Position numbers and translations under genes: made by a program. The notes beneath the pieces are model-generated. The model did no database searches. It saw nothing but the letters and a program-made list of their open reading frames with translations, and had not been told where the DNA came from. From positions 32,750,586 through 32,814,585 of the forward strand of contig CM040752.1 of NCBI GenBank assembly GCA_022829145.1: DNA of 64,000 nucleotides. Reading direction: 5' to 3'. The stretch comes from Albula goreensis (Eukaryota; Chordata; Actinopteri; Albuliformes; Albulidae). Numbering within the stretch: position 1 is the stretch's first letter; the number at the start of each line of letters is the position of its first letter. Positions 1 through 11,855 of the stretch are shown here, piece after piece.

Positions 1-76
1 AACCAAATCCCTGTCAATCCATATTTTGCACTTTCAGCTGCTGGCTTGTACACCATTTTAAGTAATCACACTGTGC

Positions 77-119
<43 letters not shown>

Positions 120-394
120 GCGTATGGTTTCTGTGTGGATAGGCCTCTATATTGTCTTCATAACACTGCAGAAAACAATGATCAGAAGGCTCCCACGGCC
201 TTACCACAGCTGGTGCTCTGGGGTCACAGTCTAATTTGTTATTACCACAGAGCCCCATGTATCCGCAGTTCCGCTACATCACTACATTGCTCACAGTGTG
301 TTTGTTACCATGGAGTTCGGCAGAAAGCGGTAAATGAGGATGAGCGCTCAGCGTGGGGTCGCGACCTCTGTGCGTGTTTTTTTTTTCCTCCCAG
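1..394 (+). other. nr2c2: nr2c2 intron, 3' part
   Basis: Intronic sequence upstream of the first visible coding exon. It holds a (CA)n tract at about 79-118 and a T-rich acceptor (run of T then cctcccag) just before 395. I see no other exon here. Confidence 0.7.
79..118. repeat. (CA)n microsatellite
   Basis: Nearly uninterrupted CA dinucleotides in an nr2c2 intron. The ORFs that read through it (His-Thr repeats, Cys-Val on the other strand) are translation artefacts of the repeat. Confidence 0.9.
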
Positions 395-1447
395 ATTGTA
401 ACGGATGCAGCTTCGGTGGAGCGTCTGCTGGGAAAGGCAGGGGACGTGGGGCGGCCGCAGCCCGTGGAGTACTGCGTCGTGTGCGGGGATAAGGCCTCAG
501 GTACCCTTCGTGCATACACACACGCACACACACACACACACACACACCGACCGTTTCAGGTTCCATAAACCATTCAACCAATGCCACGTAGCACACAATT
601 CTATGCAGGGCACTAGGCCACTCATACCTTAAATGATCATTCAGTTTTGATGCAGTACAGTTGTGGTAATCCATCGTTGTGTGTATCAAATGCTAATTCA
701 TACCTCTGGAACATGGTGATTCAGTCATTGAAGTCAGTTTGAGTTGGACTTTTCAAAATCAATCCATGGATTCAGTAAAATGTAATTGGATGAGGTAGGA
801 AGGGGTGGGTTTTCATCCACCTTTAGCAAAACTTTTAACCAACAGCTGTACTTTTCTGCAGTAAGTTTTGTGTTATCCGTTTCCATTAACAACAATGCAT
901 TAACAGTTGCATAGATTTATATAGCCTATGAGGAAAAAGAAGTATTAATAGGTTAAAAAAAGACCATTATTAAGAACAATTTTATGTGAATAAGCATATA
1001 GTGTTCTCATTCTTTAGTTTGGAATATAGCTCATTATCTTTGCTGCATTTTATAAAAGCTTGTTTGTTCATCTGGAAGTTAGCCATTAACAGTTTAATGA
1101 GTTGACAATGCAGTCCATTCCCTACACCATGTGGATATTTCTGTGTGTAATCTGCTATGATGGAGGACATTTACCTATCGCGTGTGTTTTCTGTCTGGCC
1201 TCTCTTGCAGGGCGGCATTATGGGGCAGTGAGTTGCGAGGGCTGCAAGGGGTTCTTCAAGAGGAGCGTTCGCAAGAACCTGACCTACAGCTGCCGGAGCA
1301 ACCAGGACTGCATCGTCAACAAACACCATCGCAACCGCTGCCAGTTCTGCCGTCTGAAGAAGTGTCTGGAGATGGGCATGAAGATGGAGTGTGAGTTAAC
1401 ACACGCACGCACACACACACACGCATGCACGCACGGACACACACACG

Positions 1448-1483
<36 letters not shown>

Positions 1484-1496
1484 TGCACGCACGGAC

Positions 1497-1527
<31 letters not shown>

Positions 1528-1547
1528 GTATCACACACACATGCACG

Positions 1548-1584
<37 letters not shown>

Positions 1585-4500
1585 TTATAAACACACTCAC
1601 CTACTGTATTTGAACACATACATGCATGTATACACACACATACATAAACACACATATATGAACACACACATACCTATGTGAACACATATCTGCATGTTTG
1701 CAGGCACACACACATACACACACACATTATGCATGCTCTTTACACATATTTACAAACACGCACATACAAAAAGGCAAACACATATATGCACACATATGCA
1801 CTCTCTCACACACATTACACACACACACACACACATACACACACACAGCACTAACTGCATTCTGATTTTTGGTGAATTTATTTGGTATTTTGCTGTTTTT
1901 CATAGCTGTCCAGAGTGAGAGGAAGCCGATCGACTTGCCCAGAGAAAAACCTGCAAATTGCGCGGCTTCCACAGAGAAAATCTATATCAGGAAGGACCTG
2001 CGGAGTCCGCTCATCGCCACGCCCACCTTCATCACAGACAAAGACGGTTCAAGGTGAGGGCTCTCAAAGGTCTGCAGCCCACACAATGGAGAGCTAGCTC
2101 AGAGTGTGATAGATTGCATTCTGTCCGTATGTTCTGCGCTGGACGGAAGGTCACGCACTGACTGGTGCTGTTAGAACAAACTGTTATGCGCTGTCAACAA
2201 CTACAGAGTTGTTAGTAGAGCGGTGTGAAACCAGGTTATAAAAAAAAAAACACAAGAAATCTATCAGTGTTCAGCTTAGGTGAACAGGTTAGGTGCTGAG
2301 ATCTGGCTAAATCCATTAATCAACTCATGTACAAAATAGTGTTCAGGTGAGGGGAAAAAAAGGAGAAAAATGTGCTGAAATCAAAAGCGAATGTTTTTGC
2401 ACAAATCTGTCATCACCAGTGACTGACTGATGGCATGCACTGGCCCAGGAATCCAGCTCAGCTCTGTGTTATGAAAATTGTCATGGGTGGTCACCCTTGT
2501 CATGATGAGCACTGCTAGGGTGGAGCTACACTCAGCTGTCAGTCATTGATTTATCTCCACCAATCAAAAGAGTGTTTCTCCCCACAGCCTCTGGGGCCAT
2601 TGGTGTAAATCATTGAGTTACTGACACCATATTTTAGCCCCTCCCAGTGCTGGTTCAGTGAAACCTCACTGCCCTATCACTGGAGAATATGGAGTTGGGA
2701 GTGATGGATGTACCTCTCCATTGGTGGTGACAGGTTGAGGTCGAGTGTGATCGATTAACTGGCGATGAAAGAATGAGGTAAGGCAGACAAAGGGGGGAAA
2801 TTGATTGACAGGATTGAGGACGCCTGTTATTAATCCCCTGCAGGTCTAGTCTCCTTGACCCAGGAATGCTGGTCAATATTCAGCAGCCATTGATACAAGC
2901 AGATGGAACGTTGCTTTTAGCTACAGACTCCAAGGTATGTGCTCTCTGCATTTGGAAGTATTTTTTGGGAGGGCAACCCCCTGCCCCCCCCCCCCCCCAC
3001 CCACCCAATGAATAGGTGGCCTCATACTGCCTGATTTCTGTATTCCAGGCTGAGTCAAATCAAGGTGACCTTGGGACGCTAGCGAATGTGGTGACCTCCC
3101 TCGCCAACCTGAACGAGTCCCTGAACAATGGCGATACCTCAGATGTCCAGCAGGAGGAGCAGTCTGCCAGTGAGATAACACGGTATTTACCCAGCCCTCC
3201 CAAACACAGCTGGCCCTCAAATGGATGTGTATACTCCAACCTACATTGTATCACCAACCTCACATTTACCATTAGTTGTTAAACTGTATTATATCAAAAG
3301 CCAGTGGTCAGTTTATCCTAAAGTCAGTGGTCAGTCAAGCACTAACCCCCCCCAAAAACACTTCTCTTGGTCATTCCCTCTGATCTACTTCAGGGTGAAT
3401 TACCAAGATGTGAGAAAATTAAATTTCTCTTCATCTTGAACAGAACAAGCACAGCTGCCATTTGCATCAGACGTGGTCAGTGTGATGGAGCATGATTGTT
3501 ATTCAGAACAGACGTTGGCCTCTGACAGAGGCTTAAATGTGTCATCTCTAGCTGGAGGGCTTTATTGACATCGGTCATCGATCTGTTGTTCTTCATTTAC
3601 TCTTTGAAGCGCTTTGTTTTCGCTGCAGTTTGATGACGACAGCATGTGTATCCATTTTGTACATTTATCTGAAGCTATAATCTTTAGTTTGGAGTTTGCC
3701 TTGTCAAATGGAACACACCTACATCCAGTGTTCCCACCATGTTGTATGACTGGATGTCAAGCGGTTAGTAACCAATGCTGGTGACTTCTTTTGGCCACGG
3801 GTTTGGCTTTTTGTGTTGTGCCATGTGAAAGTAGAGCAAAAATATCCACGAAATGTAGTGCACAGAAAACAAGTTTGACATTCATTTAACTTCTGAATTC
3901 CAAAGAATCGTTGTGAAATTATCAAGTGATTTTGGCACTCTCATCTGAGCAACAATACAACTTTTGATAATTTGCTCTATCTGCATGCAACAAACACAAT
4001 GTTCATTTCACCGGGAACCTCAGAGTAGGAGCCAAGATGCAACGATTTCACTCTTCAAAATGTAAATGTGCATTTAAGATACTGACAAAGGTATAGATCG
4101 CCGTCTTGAATTACGCTCAGTTTTTAATACGCTGCAGTATAGACTTTATTGCTCAAATGCAGTAAGGCTCAAAGTGGGATCTCGCAGGCTGCTTTGAGCT
4201 ATGGACCTTTGTGTCTAAAGGGGTTATACTGAGCTGAACTTCTTTGCTGTAATTGCGGGAAAACTGCTGGACCTGTTTGACACAGGAGCATGTGTTTGAT
4301 GTAGAACCTCCCGTGGGGAGCCATTCCGGCCTCTGACCTGTAATTACTGAGAGAGATGGAGTTCAATGTACCATTTTGCTAACATAAAAAGACATACAGT
4401 TACACTGTCTTATAGCAACCCTGGCTAGGACCATAAAAAAATCATAAAACTTTTAATTGTGTCTCAGTAATTTTCAGAAGCTATAAAAGTGAAATATGTG

Positions 4501-4956
4501 TCGGAAAAAAAAGCTTCTTCCAAAGGGTCTTTCAGTGTATTGAATTATGGAATAAATTTAGTTGTCATGGAGAATCTTTGTTACATTTTTGATGTGAATT
4601 TCTCTCCTGAAATTTCTTTTTGGGTTTTTTTTTTCATCACTTTGCAGCAATAAATCCCATCTGATTGTCCAGTGTTTTTCCGTAAATCTTCAAATTGCAT
4701 AGGGCTTAATCATTTGTGTCATTTTCAGCTGTGAATGAATATTACAAAGCATTGGTACTTTTTGGTCCTAATGCCCCAGATTACAGTGTTTACCCTGTAG
4801 TTAAAAGTGAAATATAGTAAATATGCAAACAGTTGTTTTGTGTGTCTGTATGTATGCTTGTGTGTGCATTTGTGTGTGTTTGTGTGCATGTGTGTGATGA
4901 CATGTGTTTGCACTTGTTAGTGAATGGACCACATGCGCACTTGTATGTGTGCACAT

Positions 4957-5003
<47 letters not shown>

Positions 5004-8000
5004 AATGTGTGCACGCACAGTAGCTCTGACACTGTGCTTGCCGCTCCCTTCCTTTAGTGCCTTTGACACCCTGGCCAAAGCCCTTAACCCCTCGGACTCC
5101 AGCGCAGGGCAGAACCTGGTGGAGGGGGTGGACGGGGCAGGTGGGGCCACTATCCAGGTGATCAGCAGAGACCAGGCCACGCCCATCATTGAGGTTGAGG
5201 GGCCCCTGCTCACGGACACTCATGTTAGTTTTAAGGTTTGTGTTCTTGTGAAACTCAACAGTGCTTGACCTTAAATTAATACTAATAATAATAACAATAA
5301 TGACAGTAACAATAATAATAAGATCGGCTGCTACAGTAATGTAATTATTGCCTGTACATTAAATGTAAGGCTACCACTTTTCAACATAATTTAATAATGG
5401 ACCAACATATACTTATCATAGACTGAAGTTAAGAAATTGCTTAATATCCCTTTTTCAGTGGGCTTGAGAGGGTGGGGCGGCTTCCCTCCTGTTTAGCAGC
5501 AGTAACTGCTGAGTCAGCAATATGGCAATGGCTTGACTGCTGGAGAATGCAGTTGTCGTATTGGGCAAATTTAAACCATTTGTGCTAGGAGTGAATTGGG
5601 CTCAGGAGGACCATTTCATTACTTGGGAGAGAGTTTAAAAAAAAAACCCCAACTCCAGCTTACATTGGTTTCCTGTAGGGGCAAATATTTTTTCGAGATA
5701 TGAAGTCTGGAATGACCTTAAAATAACAACGAACATAACAGGAGCAGATGGAGGAGGAATCACATTATGCAACATAGTTTTCCCATGAGTCATTTGTGGT
5801 TTTCACAGCAGACAAAGACCAAGAGTCCAGAATTAAAATACTGTTGTACGGCCTGAACGATTGTAAGGTAGTAAGACCAACCCTGGAGGTGTAACAGAAT
5901 TTCCTCCCCCTGTGCGCATCCAGATTTTGGTTGTGCTCCCAGTGCTAATATGCTGTGCGAATATGTTGTATTTAGGAGGTGGGGGTTTGCTTAGATCGTC
6001 CTGGCCCAGAGAGTCCACCTTGTCAGTGTTTATGGGGCATTATGAGGTTGCTGGCTGCATATTGGAGAGATGTATGTGAATTGTTTTAGAGTGGTGAGTT
6101 CTGCACAGTGATATTCTGATTCAGCTGTGTGTGTGTATCTCTCCCTGCTAGCTAACAATGCCCAGCCCCATGCCGGATTTCCTAAATGTGCACTACATCT
6201 GCGAATCTGCGTCCCGCCTGCTCTTTCTGTCCATGCACTGGGCTCGCTCCATCCCTGCCTTCCAAGCACTCGGGTGAGTATGGCTTCAACATGCATCACA
6301 TATTACATTATTACATATTACGTTATTTAGCATTTAGCTGACACTTTTAACTAAAGTGACTTACAGTTGATTAGACTAACCAGGTCCAATCCTGGGAGCA
6401 GTACGGGATTAAGGGCCTTGCTCAAGGGCCCAACAGCTGCACAGATATTCTTCTGAGATAAGTTCGAGCTAGAAACCTTCTGGACCTTCTGAAACAGAAG
6501 TGAACTGTGTGTTTGTGTTTCTCTCAGTCAGGACTGTAACACCAGCCTGGTGCGGGCCTGCTGGAACGAGCTTTTCACCCTAGGGCTGGCGCAGTGCGCT
6601 CAGGTCATGAGTCTCTCCACCATCCTGGAGGCCATCGTCAACCACCTGCAGAACAGCATACAGGACGGTACGCCCGCCGTCCCGCTCGTTTCGACGTTTA
6701 ACACAGACACTGCGGTCACTGCACCGTTAGCTGCTTAATCATGCTCCGACAATATTAACTTTTCATTGAGTGTTAATATTCATGCACTTAGTTATCTGTG
6801 ATCCAGTTATTTCCCTCCTCTCATTAACTGCGCAACCAAGAATAAACTGATACTCATACAACACGGAAACCTAATCATGCACATTGAATTCGTTGCAAGT
6901 GCTGTGAAAAAGTATTGACCCCCATCTGAATTTCTGAATTTTTTTTTTAATCAGGGTTTCGACAAAACCTTAATGTTAAATATAAGGTGACGTGAGTGAA
7001 CAAAAAAGTCGACACTTACATATTTACTAAAGAAAGGATAACACCACCCAGTGCCTGTGTGCAGGGGGGGAAGTAATCACCAGATTAACTGCTAGTGATT
7101 AACTCTGTGACAGTTGTAATAATTCGAAAATGAACTGGTTGTTTCAGGTCCTGCCAAAACATCTAAATGGGATTAGGTCTGGACTTTAAGGAGACTTTTG
7201 TTCTTCGACCGTTCTGATGTAGAGCCGCTTTTGAATCATTGCCGCCTGACTGGGGTGTGCTCCTGTGTTCTTGGCAGTCTAATTTCAGGGTTTTCTGCTA
7301 CACAGTCGTTCCGTTGTACACGTTAATGTCAGTGTTGTGAGCCGAGGTGTTTGCGGTTGCAGACAAGCTGTCGGGGGATCGAGTCAAGCTGGTGATGGAG
7401 CACATCTGGAAGCTGCAGGAGTTCTGTAACAGCATGGCCAAGCTGGACACGGACGGCTACGAGTACGCCTACCTGAAGGCCATAGTGCTCTTCAGCCCAG
7501 GTGAGTTCTGCACAGGTATGCCCACCTGAAGACCCTGGTGTTATTCAGGATGGATGAGGTCTGTGGAGGTATTCATTTAGAGTGTTCATATATAGATTGT
7601 AGTATTAATTAGCCCAGATGAGCACTATACAGGTATACCTACCTGAAGGCCATGGTTGAACAGAGAAACCCGCCATCGCTGTCTCTATCTGCATACTAGC
7701 TCCTCTCCACCATATACATACAGTGTCCACATTAGTGTATGGATTTGTCATGAAGTCATTTTGAAGAGACTATCAAGCCCCCATGTTAAGTCATTTAATT
7801 TTTTTTTTTTTGTAAAGATTATTTTTTTTGGCATTTTTCCACTATATTTGACAGTTGGAGTAGAATGATAGACAGGAAATACAGGGGACGGGGAAGACCC
7901 AAGTCATTTAATTTAATGGTAGCGGGCGCAAAGTAGCTATGAGGCCAATGTTTATGCGCTCATTGTCCTGCAGATCACCCAGGCCTGAGCAGCACCAGCC

Positions 8001-9130
8001 AGATTGAGAAGTTCCAGGAGAAGGCTCAGATGGAGCTGCAGGACTATGTCCAGAAGACCTACCCAGACGACACCTACAGGTAACCCTGCCCCGCTGTACA
8101 TCACCCACTGGACCGCTGACCATCCCTGGGTCACAGGGGTTACCAGCCCAAGCTGTACCAGCACCATCTCCATGTCACCATGACAACTGCATCTTGTCTC
8201 AGTGGATGGAATCAAAAGTAATCAGCGCAATAGAAATGCAAGCATTGAACTCCATTCAGTGAAGATGTATTTGGGAAGCAGAATGTTCTCATGTGCCATA
8301 TTTAATACTCAATATTTCATACTGCTGGTGGTCCCCCTGTATGACTGAACACGGATTCAGAATGGAAGCATTTGTACAGCAACCTCATTACATTACATCA
8401 CAGTTATTTAGCTGACATGTCTATCCAAAGCCACTTACAGTTGATAAGACTAACCAGGGGCCAGTCCCCTCCAGAAGCAATGTGGGGGTAAGGGCCTTGC
8501 TCAGGGGCCCAACAGCTACACTGGGTTTGAACCACCAACCTTCCTGGTCAAGCATCTTAGCCACTAGGATATAGGCTGCCCTCATCAGTAATTGGGTATT
8601 TAACTATGTACCTGGGTATCTGTCCCACTACGGACCGCCCAATCATTTGCACACCATTCCGATGTGGTCTGAAGACCCATCTCTTCAGACTATACCTGGT
8701 CTGACCATCGTACCCCCACTTTGCGTATCCATTTTTGACACTTATAATTCATGGATGTTGTATTATGTTTGTTACTTGCAACGTAGACTTTATTTTTAGC
8801 TTTGAACTGATGCACTTTCTTTCCTGTGTTGTTGTTACACTGGCTGTACACACTCTTTGTACGTGGCTTTGGATAAAAGTGTGTGTGCAAAATGAAATAA
8901 TGTGAATGTGAATGATGATGGTATTTGGTAATCCCGTGTCTGTCCTGTGCTTAAGGCTGGCCCGGATCCTAATGCGTCTGCCGGCTCTTCGTCTCATGAG
9001 CTCCAGCATCACGGAGGAGCTCTTCTTCACCGGCCTCATCGGGAACGTCCCCATCGACAGCATCATCCCCTACATCCTGAAGATGGAGACGGCCGAGTAC
9101 AACAGTCAGATCACGGGCTCCACGGCGTGA
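395..9130 (+). CDS. nr2c2: Nuclear receptor TR4 (NR2C2), 3' 11 coding exons, N-terminus outside window
   Basis: Orphan nuclear receptor that binds direct-repeat hormone response elements in the nucleus. Coding exons: 395-500, 1211-1390, 1906-2053, 2844-2934, 3049-3182, 5058-5235, 6152-6273, 6528-6667, 7363-7500, 7974-8079, 8956-9130. All have AG/GT borders and matching phases, giving 505 codons plus TGA. The first two exons carry the two-zinc-finger DNA-binding domain: finger 1 starts CVVCGDKAS, the P-box is CEGCKG, and finger 2 ends CQFCRLKKC. The exon after it has the TR2/TR4-specific stretch ending in [11 protein letters not shown]. The ligand-binding domain runs from about exon 5058 to the end, with [14 protein letters not shown] and a C-terminal [12 protein letters not shown]. 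About 100 N-terminal residues are missing compared with human TR4 because the gene starts before base 1. The paralogue NR2C1 is the main alternative; linkage to mrps25 and rbsn and the wording of the hinge favour NR2C2. Functional role is from family knowledge. Confidence 0.97.
515..547. repeat. (CA)n microsatellite just after an nr2c2 splice donor
   Basis: CA dinucleotides starting about 15 bases after the donor of the exon ending at 500. Confidence 0.9.
1397..1855. repeat. Long compound CA-rich repeat in nr2c2 intron
   Basis: About 460 bases of CA dinucleotides interspersed with ACGC, ATGC and ACAT variants, starting within ten bases of the donor of the exon that encodes most of the DNA-binding domain and filling most of the 515-base intron. 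It generates several spurious His-Thr-rich ORFs on + and Cys-Val-rich ORFs on -. Confidence 0.92.
2560..2683. repeat. Unclassified dispersed repeat, copy 1
   Basis: This intronic segment aligns by eye with 56425-56549. Shared blocks in order are ccaatca, tctccccacagcc against tctctccacagcc, taaatcattg against aaatcactgg, gcccctccca against tgctcctccca, ggttcagtgaaa, and cctatcactgg. It looks like two diverged copies of one fish repeat family that I cannot name. Confidence 0.55.
3183..5057 (+). other. nr2c2: nr2c2 intron 3183-5057
   Basis: A 1.9-kb intron between the exons encoding the hinge and the start of the ligand-binding domain. It is AT-rich unique-looking sequence until a TG repeat close to its 3' end. 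I see no exon or recognisable transposon in the middle part. Confidence 0.7.
4836..5000. repeat. (TG)n-rich microsatellite upstream of nr2c2 acceptor
   Basis: TG/TGCA-rich tract ending in a pure (TG)n run at about 4961-4999, with the next splice acceptor at 5057. ORFs on the - strand here are His-Thr repeat artefacts. Confidence 0.9.
5236..6151 (+). other. nr2c2: nr2c2 intron 5236-6151
   Basis: Intron containing a short AATAAT-rich tract near 5278-5320 and otherwise unremarkable sequence. The acceptor is ctccctgctag before 6152. Confidence 0.7.
6305..6483 (-). mobile_element. tRNA-derived SINE, truncated, antisense in nr2c2 intron
   Basis: Reverse-oriented copy of the family also seen at 8388-8582, 18754-18986 and 37040-37231. 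It opens with the complement of the shared tail (tttagctgacacttttaa), passes through agggccttgctcaagggccc, and ends in a degenerate B-box complement (gttcgagctagaaacctt). The A-box end is missing. The host intron is only 254 bases long. Confidence 0.75.
6899..7310. mobile_element. Fragment of dispersed DNA-element repeat in nr2c2 intron
   Basis: Begins gctgtgaaaaagtattgacc and continues with runs resembling a common fish repeat whose copies start gtgaaaaagtattgccccc. A related piece lies at 27540-27730 (gtgtgaaaatgtaattgccccctta). I recognise the pattern from fish genomes but have no terminal repeats or target duplication, so the class is uncertain. Confidence 0.5.
7464..7660 (+). repeat. Degenerate tandem duplication of an nr2c2 exon end and splice donor
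   Basis: The end of exon 7363-7500 (gcctacctgaaggccat ... agcccaggtgag ... cacaggta) is echoed downstream in the intron. A partial copy at about 7514-7541 has gcccacctgaagaccctggt. A fuller copy at 7609-7657 has agcccagatgagcactatac then acctacctgaaggccatggt. The second donor has AT in place of GT, so it cannot act as a normal donor. Confidence 0.75.
7796..7900 (-). mobile_element. SINE 3'-tail fragment, antisense
   Basis: T-rich start, then tttggcatttttccac, tatttgacag, and gacaggaaatacagggg. This resembles the antisense tail of a widespread fish SINE related to the one at 54228. It lies 73 bases before the acceptor of the exon at 7974. Confidence 0.5.
8388..8582 (-). mobile_element. tRNA-derived SINE, antisense in nr2c2 intron
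   Basis: Nearly full-length copy read on the - strand. The + strand shows the tail complement (tttagctgaca ... ccaaagccacttacagttga), then agggccttgctcaggggccc, the B-box complement gggtttgaacc, and the A-box complement cttagccactaggatatagg followed by ctgccc. The order and wording match the reverse complement of the SINE at 18754-18986. Confidence 0.85.
8650..8912 (+). mobile_element. Retroelement 3'-tail-like repeat
   Basis: Contains tctgaagacccatctcttc, agactatacctgg, and ends with ggctttggataaaagtgt, the tail type shared by many fish LINE/SINE 3' ends. No target duplication found; identity as a LINE or SINE 3' end is an inference. Confidence 0.45.
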
Positions 9131-11855
9131 CCCTCCCCCTCCACCCGCCCCTCCCCGTCCCCGCCCCTGCCTTCCCTCCCCAAAAAAAACCATCAACATC
9201 CAGCCATTGTTTAAAGCTGGCCTTTTTTTTTTTTTTTTTTTTTAAAGTTTATGTTCAACTCTTACTTTTTAAAACAATTCTAAATTGTTTTAACATCTCT
9301 GTAGGGCTACTTACTCTGATGAAGTTTATTCCCCAAATTCCATTTCTAGTTCATGTGACCTGTTGCAAATAGTAGCAGGGTGGACTGGATGACAGTAGTA
9401 TCAGAGAGCGATATGATGATACAGAAGTACTTCCCTGTTGTTATTCAGATTCTAGTGCATGAACCGTCTCTGTGTTTTACATGTGAAATGGAACAAATAC
9501 CTTATGCTTCTGGCCTTTTATTTATTATTTTTTAGCAAATGTTGGCAGCACAGATATATCAAATTCACCCCATGTAAACCTTTCAGAAACATTACAATTT
9601 TTGTGAGAATCATATTTGGCAATATAGGTGAGCCTAACAACCCAAGTGCTAATTCTGCTTCAGCTTGAAAAATTAGACTGACACACTATAATAGTATAGC
9701 ATTCAAATGAGATACCATTTGAAGGTCCTTACTTTGAAAACATGAAATCATGTAAATGTTGTTTATAGAATACCAGTGAGTGTTTCTGTCTGTGTTCGGA
9801 GGGTAACACTTAGGTCTAATGTGTGAACTGCATGCCCAAATTTTATAGAAACATAAGGATGCTTTACGTTCTCAGTCTCGGGTATTCTGGACTTGGATTG
9901 TGAGCAGGTGTACGCATTTATGTGGCTGTCATTGTTTCCGCAGTGCTGGAAATACTTACTCTTTTCACATCTGCAAACCTGAGCAGAAGTCTGGCACTTC
10001 TTAACCAGGCACAGTAGTAGTAGTGTAGTTCTGCTGCTTAAGAGATTAAGTCATTTTATGTAAGGTAGAGGTGGAAGAGTGAGGCTTTGTGAATCCAGAA
10101 ATGGGTGGGGCTACCATGTGTTATCATTGTCTCTGTCATTTTAATCAGTTGGATTTATTACCTTTGGAAAGCAGAGTTTTAACTGGTCCAAACAACTGAT
10201 TGACATGCTCCTTGCACCACCATAGGGATTCTGAAGTTTGACTTCAAACTAGCCCGTTAAACCCCTGTCCCCCTTCCCCAGATTACCAGTAGGTACAAAA
10301 CAGCAAGTAATTATAGTGTTTAACACAATAGTATATGTTTAATTATATAGAAGTCTAAAATAGGCGTATTTAATTTGGAAATGACACATGTGGGCTGAGG
10401 TACTTCGTGAATTCCATGAATCACACAGTATATTTTTTTTTCACAGGATTATCCATATTCTGTTGTAAATGCATTGGAAATGACACATCATTGCTTACAG
10501 TTTCCCCAGTTCTAATTCCTAATGGCCTAATTAATAATAACAATGTCCTTAACTGTATACAATCCTATTGGTCCATACTGTATGTGCAATCTAATCTATT
10601 CATTGGCCCTTTCTTCTGCTGCCATGACAATCAGGTGCTGTAGGAGATACTTTTATGTTCGAAGAGTGTTTTTTTTTTTTTCCACTTATTTATTTTATCA
10701 AGTGTGTAGTTCTTCACAAATGAAATGATGCAGTAATCAGAAGATTGACAGTCCTGGGGGGCTTGGTACAGCGGATCTAAATGCTGTTGCCTTTTACCGA
10801 AAGCAAAAAAAAAAACTGTGGGTCTTATGTGGAGGCATGCTTTTGTCATCGTCATTTTGTTTTTTTTTGTTCTTTTTTTAAAGCAGGAACTCCTGGTTTT
10901 ATTGTATCTCCCTGAATCGTAACATTGTAAATATATATTTGTGTGCTCTGTTCTTTTAAAAGATAAGTATTTCAAACAATTAATGCTGTTAGCTTTTGCA
11001 TTTTACATCTTGTTTCTATTAAATGCACATTAATTTGAGTTTTTTTTTTGTACTGCACGATAAGTATTGAGATGTGATGAAAGATGTATATATCTATATA
11101 TAGTTTCAAAAACATTAAATCTTGGATTTGTTTTAATACAAATATTCCTCTAAATGAAATGCACTCTATGTACTATTGCATAATCCTCCAGTGTGACATG
11201 GAAGAATATGAAGCCATGTCTAACCATAAAATCCACAGTTTTTGGTAAATCCGAATTAATGTATACCTTAATTTTTAAAGAGAAACGTATGTATGTATGT
11301 CATTTGTTCTCTGGGTTTAAAACCTGCCAAGACTGTTGCGTATCACTGTTATTTTATGTGAATTGAGCTTTGTACTGTACATGTAATTTCATTAAATGAG
11401 TGCATGTTCTTTTTTTAATCTGAAAGTTTTATAATCTAATCAGTGTCTTCAATTCTGGAGAAAAGTGGCATTGTTGTTTTTGTATATAGAGCATCGCAGT
11501 GCATGGAATAGCTTATGCATTTTATTAAATGCTGTAAAAATGTGGAGTTACAACGTGGCTAAAAAACCTACTACCATACAGAGCAGTTTATATAATTAAA
11601 TTACGTAATTCAATTAAATGCCTGTTTCCTTGTTAAGTTTGCTTGGTTCTGTGTGAAAAGGGAAAAGTAAGATGTATGACGTGTTCAGTCAATGCCATGC
11701 TTTTGTAGATGGAGTCGTTTTTATAAAACAGTTTGTATTAGAACCTCAGCTCTGTCGAATGTGGACCTATAATGACCTTTTAAAAGTCAGATCTTCTAAG
11801 ACCACCTTTCCTTTGCTTGTTTAAAAACGGAATAAACAAGGAAATGTGTGAACTG
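9131..11855 (+). other. nr2c2: nr2c2 3' untranslated region (inferred)
   Basis: About 2.7 kb after the stop with no transposon I recognise, many T- and A-runs (a long T run at about 9221-9243) and several ATTAAA variants. The canonical AATAAA at 11831-11836 is the most likely main poly(A) signal. The extent is inferred; earlier ATTAAA sites near 11016, 11390 and 11523 could give shorter ends. Confidence 0.6.
11831..11836 (+). terminator. nr2c2: Candidate nr2c2 poly(A) signal AATAAA
   Basis: First canonical hexamer after the stop codon at 9130 that is followed by TG-rich sequence (aaatgtgtgaactgtcatgt). Use not proven. Confidence 0.5.

Noticed and set aside
46..690. Several ORFs of 60-113 codons around the CA repeats
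   Set aside because: Their length comes from CA/TG runs read as His-Thr or Cys-Val; the only coding part is the nr2c2 exon 395-500.
1284..1667. 127-codon Cys-Val-rich ORF on -
   Set aside because: Antisense of the nr2c2 zinc-finger exon plus CA repeat; no domain.
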